From positions 248,001 to 312,000 of the forward strand of contig CAWKAN010000017.1 of assembly GCA_963847615.1 (NCBI GenBank): a stretch of 64,000 nucleotides of DNA. Reading direction: 5' to 3'. The DNA comes from Palsa-883 sp963847615 (GTDB taxonomy: Bacteria; Pseudomonadota; Alphaproteobacteria; Acetobacterales; Acetobacteraceae). The position numbers and the translations under genes are program-made. Below are positions 55,008 through 62,983 of the stretch, piece by piece (the first letter of the stretch is position 1; each line of letters starts with the position of its first letter). Below the pieces are notes generated by a model that saw only the letters and a program-made list of their open reading frames with translations, searched no databases and was not told the origin of the DNA.

Positions 55008-56045
55008 ATGGCCAGCCATATCGTCATCGATCATCGCGCCGGCGGCGCGTCCAACGACAAACGCGCCGGCGGCGCGTCCAACGACAAACGCGCCGGCGGC
55101 GCGTCCAGCGCTGAATCCCTCCGCCATCCGGAGAAGGCGCACCGGCCGGACAATCCGATCCAGCGCAAGCCCGCGTGGATCCGGGTGAAGGCGCCCACCC
55201 ACCCGATCTACCACGAGACCCGCACCCTGATGCGGGACAACCGCCTGACCACGGTGTGCGAGGAAGCCGCCTGCCCGAACATCGGCGAGTGCTGGTCGCA
55301 GCGCCACGCCACCATGATGATCATGGGCGACACCTGCACGCGCGCCTGCGCCTTCTGCAACGTGCGCACCGGGCTGCCCGCGGCGCTCGACGCCGACGAA
55401 CCCAACCGCGTCGCCGACGCCGTGGCCAAGCTTGGCCTGCAGCACGTGGTGATCACCTCGGTCGACCGCGACGACCTCGCGGACGGCGGGGCAGGGCACT
55501 TCGCCGCGGTGATCCGCGCCATCCGCGCCGCCGCCCCCGCCACCACGATCGAGGTGCTGACCCCCGACTTCCTGCGCAAGCCGGGCGCCGTCGAGACCGT
55601 GGTCGCCGCCCGCCCCGACGTGTTCAACCACAACCTGGAAACCGTGCCGCGGCTGTATCCGACGATCCGCCCCGGCGCCCGCTACTTCGCCTCGCTGCGC
55701 CTGCTGGACGCCGCCAAGGCGCTCGACCCGACGGTGTTCACCAAGTCCGGCCTGATGGTCGGCCTCGGCGAGGCGCGGGCGGAAATCCTCCAGGTGATGG
55801 ACGACCTGCGCAGCGCCGAGGTCGATTTCCTCACCATCGGCCAGTACTTGCAGCCGACCGTGAAGCACGCCGCCATTGACCGCTTCGTCACCCCGGAGGC
55901 GTTCGCCGAGACCGCCGCCGCGGCCCGCGCCAAGGGGTTCCTGCTGGTCTCCGCCACCCCGCTGACCCGCAGCTCGTACCACGCCGATGCCGATTTCGCG
56001 GCGCTGCGGGATGCCCGCGCCGCCCGCCTGTCCGCCCGGGCCTGA
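55008..56045 (+). CDS. lipA: Lipoyl synthase
   Basis: Radical-SAM enzyme inserting two sulfurs into octanoylated lipoyl domains, 345 aa. The auxiliary cluster cysteines are in VCEEAACPNIGECWS (C-x4-C-x5-C) and the SAM cluster in GDTCTRACAFCNVRTG (C-x3-C-x2-C); RSSYHADADF near the end carries the conserved RSSY. Residues 10-36 are three copies of a nine-residue repeat (AGGASNDKR), not part of the usual enzyme. The ATG giving MASHIVIDH is used. It serves the lipoyl domains of the pdh genes upstream. Confidence 0.95.
   Translation: MASHIVIDHRAGGASNDKRAGGASNDKRAGGASSAESLRHPEKAHRPDNPIQRKPAWIRVKAPTHPIYHETRTLMRDNRLTTVCEEAACPNIGECWSQRHATMMIMGDTCTRACAFCNVRTGLPAALDADEPNRVADAVAKLGLQHVVITSVDRDDLADGGAGHFAAVIRAIRAAAPATTIEVLTPDFLRKPGAVETVVAARPDVFNHNLETVPRLYPTIRPGARYFASLRLLDAAKALDPTVFTKSGLMVGLGEARAEILQVMDDLRSAEVDFLTIGQYLQPTVKHAAIDRFVTPEAFAETAAAARAKGFLLVSATPLTRSSYHADADFAALRDARAARLSARA
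55035..55114 (+). repeat. 27-bp in-frame tandem repeat at the lipA N-terminus
   Basis: GCCGGCGGCGCGTCCAACGA recurs three times at 27-base spacing. It extends the protein by in-frame units without touching the enzyme domain. Confidence 0.8.
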
Positions 56046-56048
56046 GCC

Positions 56049-56552
56049 ATGCCGACGCATGCCGAGCGGCAGATCGTGCCCTATCGGCCCGAGCAGCTGT
56101 TCGACCTGGTCGCCGATGTCGGCAAATACCCGCAGTTCCTGCCGTGGTGCGTCGCCGCCCGCATCCGCAGCAGCACGCCGGCCGAGCTGGTCGCCGACCT
56201 GACCATCGGCTTCGGCCCGTTTCGCGAGAGCTTCACCAGCCGCGTCGCCCTGGAACGCCCCGGCCATATCCACGTGCGCTACGAGAACGGCCCGTTCCGG
56301 TATTTGAATAACCAATGGATCTTTATGCCGCACGATCAGGGTTGTGAGGTCGATTTCTTTGTCGATTTCGAGTTTCGCAGCCGCATTTTGCAAGCCGCCA
56401 TCGGGATGGTGTTCAACGAGGCGGTGCGCCGCATGGTCGGGGCCTTCCTCAGGCGTGCACGGGACGTCTACGGCCCGCCGCCAGCCGCATCGCCCGCCGG
56501 GACGTCCCCAACAGGGACGTCTACTGGCAAACCGTCACCGGTTCAGGGCTGA
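56049..56552 (+). CDS. COQ10/RatA-type START-domain protein
   Basis: A 167-aa SRPBCC-fold protein of the coenzyme Q-binding COQ10 family. ERQIVPYRPEQLFDLVADVGKYPQFLPWC opens it, then FRESFTSRVALERPGHI, the GPFRYLNNQWIF strand and CEVDFFVDFEFRSRILQA; the tail is Pro/Thr-rich. Homologues bind ubiquinone and aid respiration. It starts 3 bases after lipA, a standard alphaproteobacterial pair. Confidence 0.9.
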   Translation: MPTHAERQIVPYRPEQLFDLVADVGKYPQFLPWCVAARIRSSTPAELVADLTIGFGPFRESFTSRVALERPGHIHVRYENGPFRYLNNQWIFMPHDQGCEVDFFVDFEFRSRILQAAIGMVFNEAVRRMVGAFLRRARDVYGPPPAASPAGTSPTGTSTGKPSPVQG

Positions 56553-56664
56553 CAGCGCCACCGCCGCCTGCCTTGCTTGGGCCGCGAGAAGGGGACCGCC
56601 GCCACGACCTGTACGCCGTCCCGCCGTCCGCCGTCTTCTCCGACCCGACGCGCTGCTGCCGCCG

Positions 56665-57000
56665 GTGCGCGTCAACCTCTATTCCGACACCCAGACGCGC
56701 CCGTCGCCGGAAATGAAGGCGGCGATGGTCGCAGCCGGGCTGGGCGACGAGCAGCACGGCGACGATTCCACCGTGCACGCGCTGTGCGATCGGATGGCGG
56801 CGCGGCTGGGCAAGCAGGCGGCGGTGTTCTGCCGTCCGGCACCATGGGCAACCAGATCGCCATCCTGACGTATTGCCGCGCCGGCGATGAGATCATCGCG
56901 CACGAAACCGCGCCATCGCCAAGGCGGGGCTCGCAAGCGGCGCCGTTGCCGCCGCAGTTACACCACGGGATGGGACATGATCGAGCGCGATGCGCGCAGC
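56665..57000 (+). pseudogene. Low-specificity threonine aldolase fragment
   Basis: VNLYSDTQTRPSPEMKAAM and GDEQHGDDSTVHALCDRMAA match the N-terminus of PLP-dependent low-specificity L-threonine aldolase. The frame shifts at about 56832 (adding one base gives VFLPSGTMGNQIAI), and family sequence fades after DEIIAHETA. The PLP lysine and the C-terminal domain are absent. A decayed gene remnant rather than a working enzyme. Confidence 0.8.
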
Positions 57001-57290
57001 CGGCGGCGGGAGAGCGGTCGCCGAGGATCATCTCGATTGGGGTCAGCCAGTCACTCTACGGTCGCGGGACGGATTCGTTCCTCGCGTCCGGCCTTCCAGC
57101 GCATGCCGGACCCCGTCTCACCGTCGCACTGAGGGAGCGATTGAAACTGACCGACCGGAAATTGGGCGGCACCTGCCAAATTGGCGTCATTCTGCACAAA
57201 TTGACGGCAGAATTGGCCTGAAAGCCCGAAATTTGTTCATGGAAGACGTGTTTTTCGGTGGACGGGAGCGCCGCGCCATAGAATCATGAC
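57001..57290. other. Region without a recognised gene
   Basis: Follows the threonine aldolase remnant. No family resemblance in any frame that I can see; probably decayed sequence. Confidence 0.4.
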
Positions 57291-57390
57291 GGCAGGAAGA
57301 GGAATGTTTCCTCGACCTGCCGTGTGACTGGCGTTTCCTCCCTAAACTTGGCCCGCTGCGCCCTTGGCGCGCGGGCCTTCTCTTTTTTTC
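57290..57390 (+). ncRNA. Candidate small RNA with a terminator
   Basis: A hairpin (GGCAGG...CCTGCC, about 57291-57321), a single-stranded stretch with TTTCCTCCC, then a strong terminator (57350-57390). CCTCC in loop-like positions is a feature of several alphaproteobacterial sRNAs. No open frame fits the segment. Its promoter was not identified, and the assignment rests on structure only. Confidence 0.35.
57350..57390 (+). terminator. Rho-independent terminator
   Basis: GGCCCGC (57350-57356) pairs with GCGGGCC (57371-57377) and is followed by TTCTCTTTTTTTC. The clearest T-tract terminator in the window. It would end a short transcript from the preceding segment. Confidence 0.75.
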
Positions 57391-57755
57391 CCACATCTGC
57401 GCGGCCGAGTCACGGGATTTTGTCGGGATTAGGGCAGGTTTGGCCGGTTTTGTTGCGCAATTCTCTTGTGCAACGCACAATTATATTACAGCGCAGTATG
57501 CACAAGCCCGTCCCTTGCCATCTGGCTTGCGGCGTCGCCGCCGGTTAGTGTCCGCCGGGAAAGCCTGGCGGTTGCCGGCCGGCGAGGAATTTTTGCTGCT
57601 GGGAAGACGGAAGCGCCGCCGCGATGCAAAGCCATCGTGGCAGGGGGCCGACGCACCCGGCGCCAAACAGACCCGCCGGCCCGACCCGCCAGGTTGTCCG
57701 GACGGACACTTGGGGTCCGCCTGCCGATGAACGCCTGAGGACGGACCAGATCGCG
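57391..57755. other. Leader region of proS
   Basis: A small palindrome TTGTGC-AAC-GCACAA at about 57464-57478 lies in AT-rich DNA, and TTGCGC-N17-CACAAT nearby is a weak promoter candidate. No gene is supported here. Confidence 0.35.
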
Positions 57756-59075
57756 ATGCGCCTCTCCCACAGTTTCGTGCCCACGCTGAAGGAAACGCCC
57801 GCCGAGGCGCAGATCGCCTCGCACCGGCTGATGCTGCGCGCCGGGCTGGTGCGGCAGACCTCCGCCGGCATCTACGCCTGGCTGCCGGTCGGGTTCCGGG
57901 TGCTGAAGAACATCGAACGCCTGGTGCGCGAGGAACAGGACGCCGCCGGCGCGCAGGAAGTGCTGATGCCGACCATCCAGCCGGCCGAGTTGTGGCGCGA
58001 GAGCGGGCGCTACGACGTCTACGGCAAGGAGATGCTGCGCATCGTCGATCGGCACGCGCGGGAGATGCTGTACGGCCCGACCAACGAGGAGATGATCACC
58101 GACCTGTTCCGCCAATCGGTGAAGAGCTACCGCGAGCTGCCGCAGATCCTCTACCACATCCAGTGGAAGTTCCGTGACGAGGTGCGCCCGCGCTTCGGCG
58201 TGATGCGCGGGCGCGAGTTCCTGATGAAGGACGCGTATTCGTTCGACCTGGACTACGAGGGCGCGGTGGTCAGCTATCGCAAGATGATGCTGGCCTATAT
58301 GCGCACCTTCCAGCGCATGGGGCTGAAGGCGATCCCGATGGAGGCCGAGAGCGGGCCGATCGGCGGCGACCTGTCGCACGAGTTCATCATCCTGGCGCCG
58401 ACCGGCGAGAGCCAGGTGTTCTACGACGCGGCGTTCGAGGAGATCGACTACCTCAGCCAGGGCGCCGGCGGGTTCAGCCACGACAGCGCGGCGGACCTGG
58501 AACGGTTCTTCAAGGAGATGACCACGCACTACGCCGCGACCGACGAGAAGCACGACGCAACCAAATGGGCGCAGGTCGGCACCGCCCGCCGCCGCGAGGG
58601 GCGCGGCATCGAGGTCGGCCACATCTTCTACTTCGGCACCCAGTATTCCAAGGCGATGGGCGCCACCGTGGCGGGCCCCGACGGCAAGCCGGTCGTTCCG
58701 GAGATGGGCAGCTACGGCATCGGCGTCTCGCGCCTGGTCGGCGCGGTGATCGAGGCCAGCCACGACGAGGCCGGCATCATCTGGCCGGACAGCATCGCCC
58801 CGTTCAAGGCGGCGATCCTCAACCTGCGTCGCGGCGATGCGGCCTGCGACGCGCTGTGCGAGGCGCTGTATGCCAAGCTCGGCACCGCCGCGCTGTACGA
58901 CGACCGCGACGAGCGGGCGGGCGCGAAGTTCGCCGATGCCGACCTGATGGGCCATCCCTGGCAGCTCATCGTCGGCCCGCGCGGCGCCGCCGCCGGCAAG
59001 GTGGAGCTGAAGCGCCGCGCCACGGGCGAGCGCCTGGAGCTCAGTCCGGAGGACGCGCTGGCCCGGATCGGCTGA
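57756..59075 (+). CDS. proS: Prolyl-tRNA synthetase (short, alphaproteobacterial type)
   Basis: Class II synthetase, 439 aa, without the editing insertion of the longer bacterial form. Motif 1 RAGLVRQTSAGIYAWLPVGFRVL, motif 2 region YGPTNEEMITDLF and QIQWKFRDEVRPRFGVMRGREF-type sequence, and motif 3 GSYGIGVSRLVGAVIE. The ATG at 57756 gives MRLSHSFVPTLKE, the usual start. Its stop overlaps the next start (TGATG), an operon with lolC-lolD seen in many alphaproteobacteria. Confidence 0.96.
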   Translation: MRLSHSFVPTLKETPAEAQIASHRLMLRAGLVRQTSAGIYAWLPVGFRVLKNIERLVREEQDAAGAQEVLMPTIQPAELWRESGRYDVYGKEMLRIVDRHAREMLYGPTNEEMITDLFRQSVKSYRELPQILYHIQWKFRDEVRPRFGVMRGREFLMKDAYSFDLDYEGAVVSYRKMMLAYMRTFQRMGLKAIPMEAESGPIGGDLSHEFIILAPTGESQVFYDAAFEEIDYLSQGAGGFSHDSAADLERFFKEMTTHYAATDEKHDATKWAQVGTARRREGRGIEVGHIFYFGTQYSKAMGATVAGPDGKPVVPEMGSYGIGVSRLVGAVIEASHDEAGIIWPDSIAPFKAAILNLRRGDAACDALCEALYAKLGTAALYDDRDERAGAKFADADLMGHPWQLIVGPRGAAAGKVELKRRATGERLELSPEDALARIG

Positions 59076-60325
59076 TGTTCGGCCCGTTCGAGCGTGCGGT
59101 CGCCGGGCGCTACCTGCGCGCCCGCAAGGGCGAGCGTTTCGTTTCGATCATCGCGATCTTTTCGCTGGTCGGCATCGCGCTTGGCGTCGCCACGCTGATC
59201 GTCGTCACCAGTGTCATGAGCGGCTTCCAGGTCGAGCTGGAGCGCCGCATCCTCGGGCTGAACGGGCATATCGAGATCCAGGCCTATGCCGGCCAGGCGA
59301 TCGACGGCTACGCCCCGCTGCTGAGCCAAATTCGCGCGGTGCCGGGGGTCGTCTCGGCGCTCGGCGTGCTGGACGGCCAGGCGCTGCTGACCACGTCGGG
59401 CGGCGGCGCGCGCGGCGGGCTGGTGCGCGGCATCACGCTGGACGACCTGCGCGCGCTGGCCCCGGTCAGCCACAACATCGTCGCCGGCAGCCTCGATCGG
59501 TTCACCGGCGAGGACGCGATCGCCATCGGCGTCGGGCTCGCAGAGATGTACCGGCTGCGCATCGGTGATCCGTTGACGGTGATCTCGCCGCAGGGCGCCG
59601 CGACCGCCTTCGGCACCATCCCGCGCGTGCGCGCCTACCAGGTGGCGGCGATCTTCGATGCCGGGCTGGAACGAGTACAATTCCGGCGTGGTGTTCCTGC
59701 CGCTCGGCGCGGCGCAGATCTTCTTCCAGAAGCCCGATGCGATCACCGGCATCGAGATCCGCGTCACCGACCCCGAGCACGTCGCCGACCTGCTGCCGGC
59801 GCTGCGCCGCATCCTCGCGGGACGCCAATTGCTGCTGCGCGACTGGCGCCACGCCAACGACACCATCATCGGCGTGCTGCAGGTGCAGAAGGACACCATG
59901 TTCATCGTGCTCGGCATGATCGTGCTGGTCGCGGCGTTCAACGTGATCTCCTCGCTGATCATGCTGGTGAAGGACAAGCGCGGCGACATCGCGGTGCTGC
60001 GCACGCTGGGTGCCTCGGCCGGCGCGGTGCTGCGCATCTTCCTGATGTGCGGCGCCTTCGTCGGCGTGTCCGGCACGGCGATCGGCACGCTGCTCGGCAT
60101 CGTGGTTTGCCGCAACATCGTCGCCATCCAGCACGTGGTCGAGCAGGTCAGCGGCGGCAAAGTCTTCGATTCCTCGGTGTTCATGCTGACCGAGTTGCCG
60201 AGCAGCATCGACTGGGGCGACGTGGCGCGGGTCGTGGCGCTAGGTCTCGCCTTGTCGCTGGCGGCGACGGTCTACCCGAGCTGGCGCGCCGCGCGCACCG
60301 ATCCGGTGGAGGCGCTGCGGCATGA

Positions 60326-60329
<4 letters not shown>
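59075..60329 (+). CDS. lolC: Lipoprotein-releasing system permease LolC/E (one frameshift near 59666)
   Basis: Inner-membrane subunit that releases lipoproteins to LolA, about 417 aa. PFERAVAGRYLRARKGERFVSIIAIFSLVGIALGVATLIVV opens it, MSGFQVELERRILGLNGHIEI begins the periplasmic loop, and the C-half has NVISSLIMLVKDKRGDIAVLRTLGA with three membrane segments, ending PVEALRHE. The frame breaks at IFDAG; dropping the C at 59666 gives AGWNEYNSGVVFLPL. The stop overlaps the lolD start (ATGA). Confidence 0.92.
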
Positions 60330-61015
<686 letters not shown>

Positions 61016-61065
61016 GGCGGGGGCGGCGTTCCCAGCGGGGGTAGAGCCGCCGGCCGGCAATAGTA

Positions 61066-61485
61066 TCAGGTATCGATCAACGTGACCTTCGCAGCGCGCG
61101 CCGCGCGGCGCAGATCCTTGTCGCGTGTTGCAAGCGGCAGGTCCCGGCGCGCCGCGATATCCAGGTAAGCGGCGTCATAGACGGTCAATTTGTAGCGACG
61201 GGCCAAGCCCAGCACGGGTCCGTGCAGCCGGCATTCCAGCTCCGGATCCGAGCGGATCGCCAGACGGCCGAGGATTGTCAGAAACCTGTCGATCAGGGTC
61301 ACCGTGATGCGGCCGCGCCGCTCGGCGGCCAGCAGCACATTCGCGACCTCGAAGTGCCACAGCGCCGGGACCCAGGCCTCGTCCCGGCGCAACCGATCCA
61401 GCAGGGCCGCCGATGCCGCCGTCGCCTCGTCGGCGAAGCACCAGGCCACCGTCGCCGAGACGTCGAGCACGCAGGCCACGCTCAC
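61066..61485 (-). CDS. PIN-domain toxin VapC
   Basis: A 139-aa type II toxin, a probable tRNA- or RNA-cleaving nuclease. The acidic quartet is visible: Asp8 in VLDVSATVAWCF, Glu in LWHFEVANVLL (about 46), Asp in YDAAYLDIA (about 103) and Asp in TRDKDL (about 121). It overlaps the antitoxin gene by 4 bases and is translated after it. Confidence 0.92.
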   Translation of the reverse strand: MSVACVLDVSATVAWCFADEATAASAALLDRLRRDEAWVPALWHFEVANVLLAAERRGRITVTLIDRFLTILGRLAIRSDPELECRLHGPVLGLARRYKLTVYDAAYLDIAARRDLPLATRDKDLRRAARAAKVTLIDT

Positions 61486-61727
61486 TTCCTGCCTTCGTCG
61501 CGCAACCTGCGCCAGTCCAAGCCGCCCAGCGTCAGCTTATGCTCCTTGCCGAAATTCTTCAGTCGGTCGACCGCGGCGCGCCGAGCCTCCCAACTGTCCG
61601 CGTCGGCGGGCACCAGCTTTGCCACCGGCTTGCCGTGACGGGTGATCGTGAAGGTTTCACCGTGCTCTACCCGCTCCAGCAGCGCGGCGAGGTGGGTCTT
61701 GGCCTCGAAGGCGCCGACGGTTTCCAT
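61482..61727 (-). CDS. Phd/YefM-family antitoxin
   Basis: An 81-aa antitoxin. VGAFEAKTHLAALLERVEHG and ETFTITRHGKPVAKLVP are the DNA-binding Phd fold; the C-terminal half (from about 50) would wrap the VapC toxin. First gene of the pair; normally it represses its own promoter. Confidence 0.92.
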   Translation of the reverse strand: METVGAFEAKTHLAALLERVEHGETFTITRHGKPVAKLVPADADSWEARRAAVDRLKNFGKEHKLTLGGLDWRRLRDEGRK

Positions 61728-62043
61728 CTCAACCAGTCTCCAACCAGTTGTAAGTGGTTATCGCGCGGCGCGTGAAGCCGCAAGCGGTGCCGGACATGGC
61801 CCGCCCCGCGGGATCGCATTTGGGATTCGCGGCACCGAACGGCCGGGTGACGTCTCGCCGGGTAGGGGCGGCGATCGTGCCCGGCGCGAGAAACCGGGCG
61901 TTGACCGGCCGTGCCACGCCAGCCCTGGCCAATCCCACGGGTTGGCCGTCCCCCGCCGATCATGACACGCTGGAAGGTGACGCCAGCGCGCCCACCCCGA
62001 ACCCGCCCGTTCCATCCACGCCGCACCACCACAGGAGCAACCC
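61728..62043. other. Intergenic region between divergent genes
   Basis: Should contain the toxin-antitoxin promoter and that of the LLM oxidoreductase. CAACCAGTCTCCAACCAGTTG near 61731 is a short repeated motif (AACCAGT twice) just before the antitoxin start that could be an operator. Nothing else is seen. Confidence 0.4.
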
Positions 62044-62943
62044 ATGCAGATCGGCGCCTCCCTGCCCATCGGCGATATCGGCACCGGCCGGGCCGTCATC
62101 CGCGACTACGGACAGGCGGTCGAGGCAATCGGCTTCGACTACGTCATCACCGGCGACCACGTGATGGGCGCCAACCCCGCCAGGCCCAAGCCCGAGGGTG
62201 TCCGCGTCGGCACCAACGAGCAGGCCGTGCACGACCCGTTCGTGGTGCTGAGCTTCCTCGCCGGCTGCACCGAAAATCTCGGCTTCGCCACCGGCATCGT
62301 GATCATGCCGCAGCGCCAGACCGTCCTGGTCGCCAAACAGGCCGCCGGCCTCGACCTGCTCTGCGACGGCCGCTTCCGCCTCGGCGTCGGCGTCGGCTGG
62401 AACGAGATCGAATACGAAGGCCTGAACGAGAATTTTCACAACCGCGGCCGCCGTTCGGAAGAACAGGTGGCGGTGCTGCGCGCGCTATGGGCGCAGCCGA
62501 ACGTGGCGTTCAAGGGAAGCTACCACGCCATCGACGACGCCGGCATCAACCCGCGCCCGGCCGCCGGGCGCATCCCGATCTGGTGGGGCGGTCACGCCGA
62601 TGCGATCCTGCAACGTATCGCCCGGATCGGCGACGGCTGGATGCCGCTCGCCTACGCGCCCGGCGACAAGGCGCTGGCGAAGTTCGAACAGTTGCGCGCC
62701 TGGACCAGGCAAGCCGGCCGCGATCCGTCCGAGGTCGGCCTGGAGGTGTGGATATCGCTTGGCGCCGGCACACCGGACGATTGGCGGCGGGACTTCGCGT
62801 TCTGGAAGAACGCCGGCGTCAGCCATATCGCCGCGCACACCACCTACAACGCCGGCCGCCACAAGCGCATCCAGGGTCGCACCGTCGCGGACCACCTGGC
62901 GGCGGTGCGGTCGTTCATGGCGGCGGTGCAGGACCTGAAGTAG
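62044..62943 (+). CDS. LLM-class flavin-dependent oxidoreductase
   Basis: A 299-aa luciferase-like monooxygenase, probably using F420 or FMN. ASLPIGDIGTGRAVIRDYGQAVEAIGFDYVITGDHV, GFATGIVIMPQRQTVLVAKQAAGLD, RFRLGVGVGWNEIEYEGL and IPIWWGGHADAILQRIARIGDGWMP are hallmarks of this TIM-barrel family. Start ATG with AGGAG 7 bases before. Substrate unknown. Its 3' flank holds a member of the terminator-like repeat cut by an insertion sequence. Confidence 0.9.
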   Translation: MQIGASLPIGDIGTGRAVIRDYGQAVEAIGFDYVITGDHVMGANPARPKPEGVRVGTNEQAVHDPFVVLSFLAGCTENLGFATGIVIMPQRQTVLVAKQAAGLDLLCDGRFRLGVGVGWNEIEYEGLNENFHNRGRRSEEQVAVLRALWAQPNVAFKGSYHAIDDAGINPRPAAGRIPIWWGGHADAILQRIARIGDGWMPLAYAPGDKALAKFEQLRAWTRQAGRDPSEVGLEVWISLGAGTPDDWRRDFAFWKNAGVSHIAAHTTYNAGRHKRIQGRTVADHLAAVRSFMAAVQDLK

Positions 62944-62960
62944 CGGGGCCGGCGGGCAAC

Positions 62961-62983
62961 CAAAGCAAGCCGGGGCTCCGCCC
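62961..62983. repeat. Terminator-like repeat, truncated copy
   Basis: AAAGCAAGCCGGGGCTCCGC matches the left end of the repeats at 1525 and 17721; it stops at about 62983, where the insertion sequence starts. The rest may lie beyond the element, outside this window. Confidence 0.65.
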
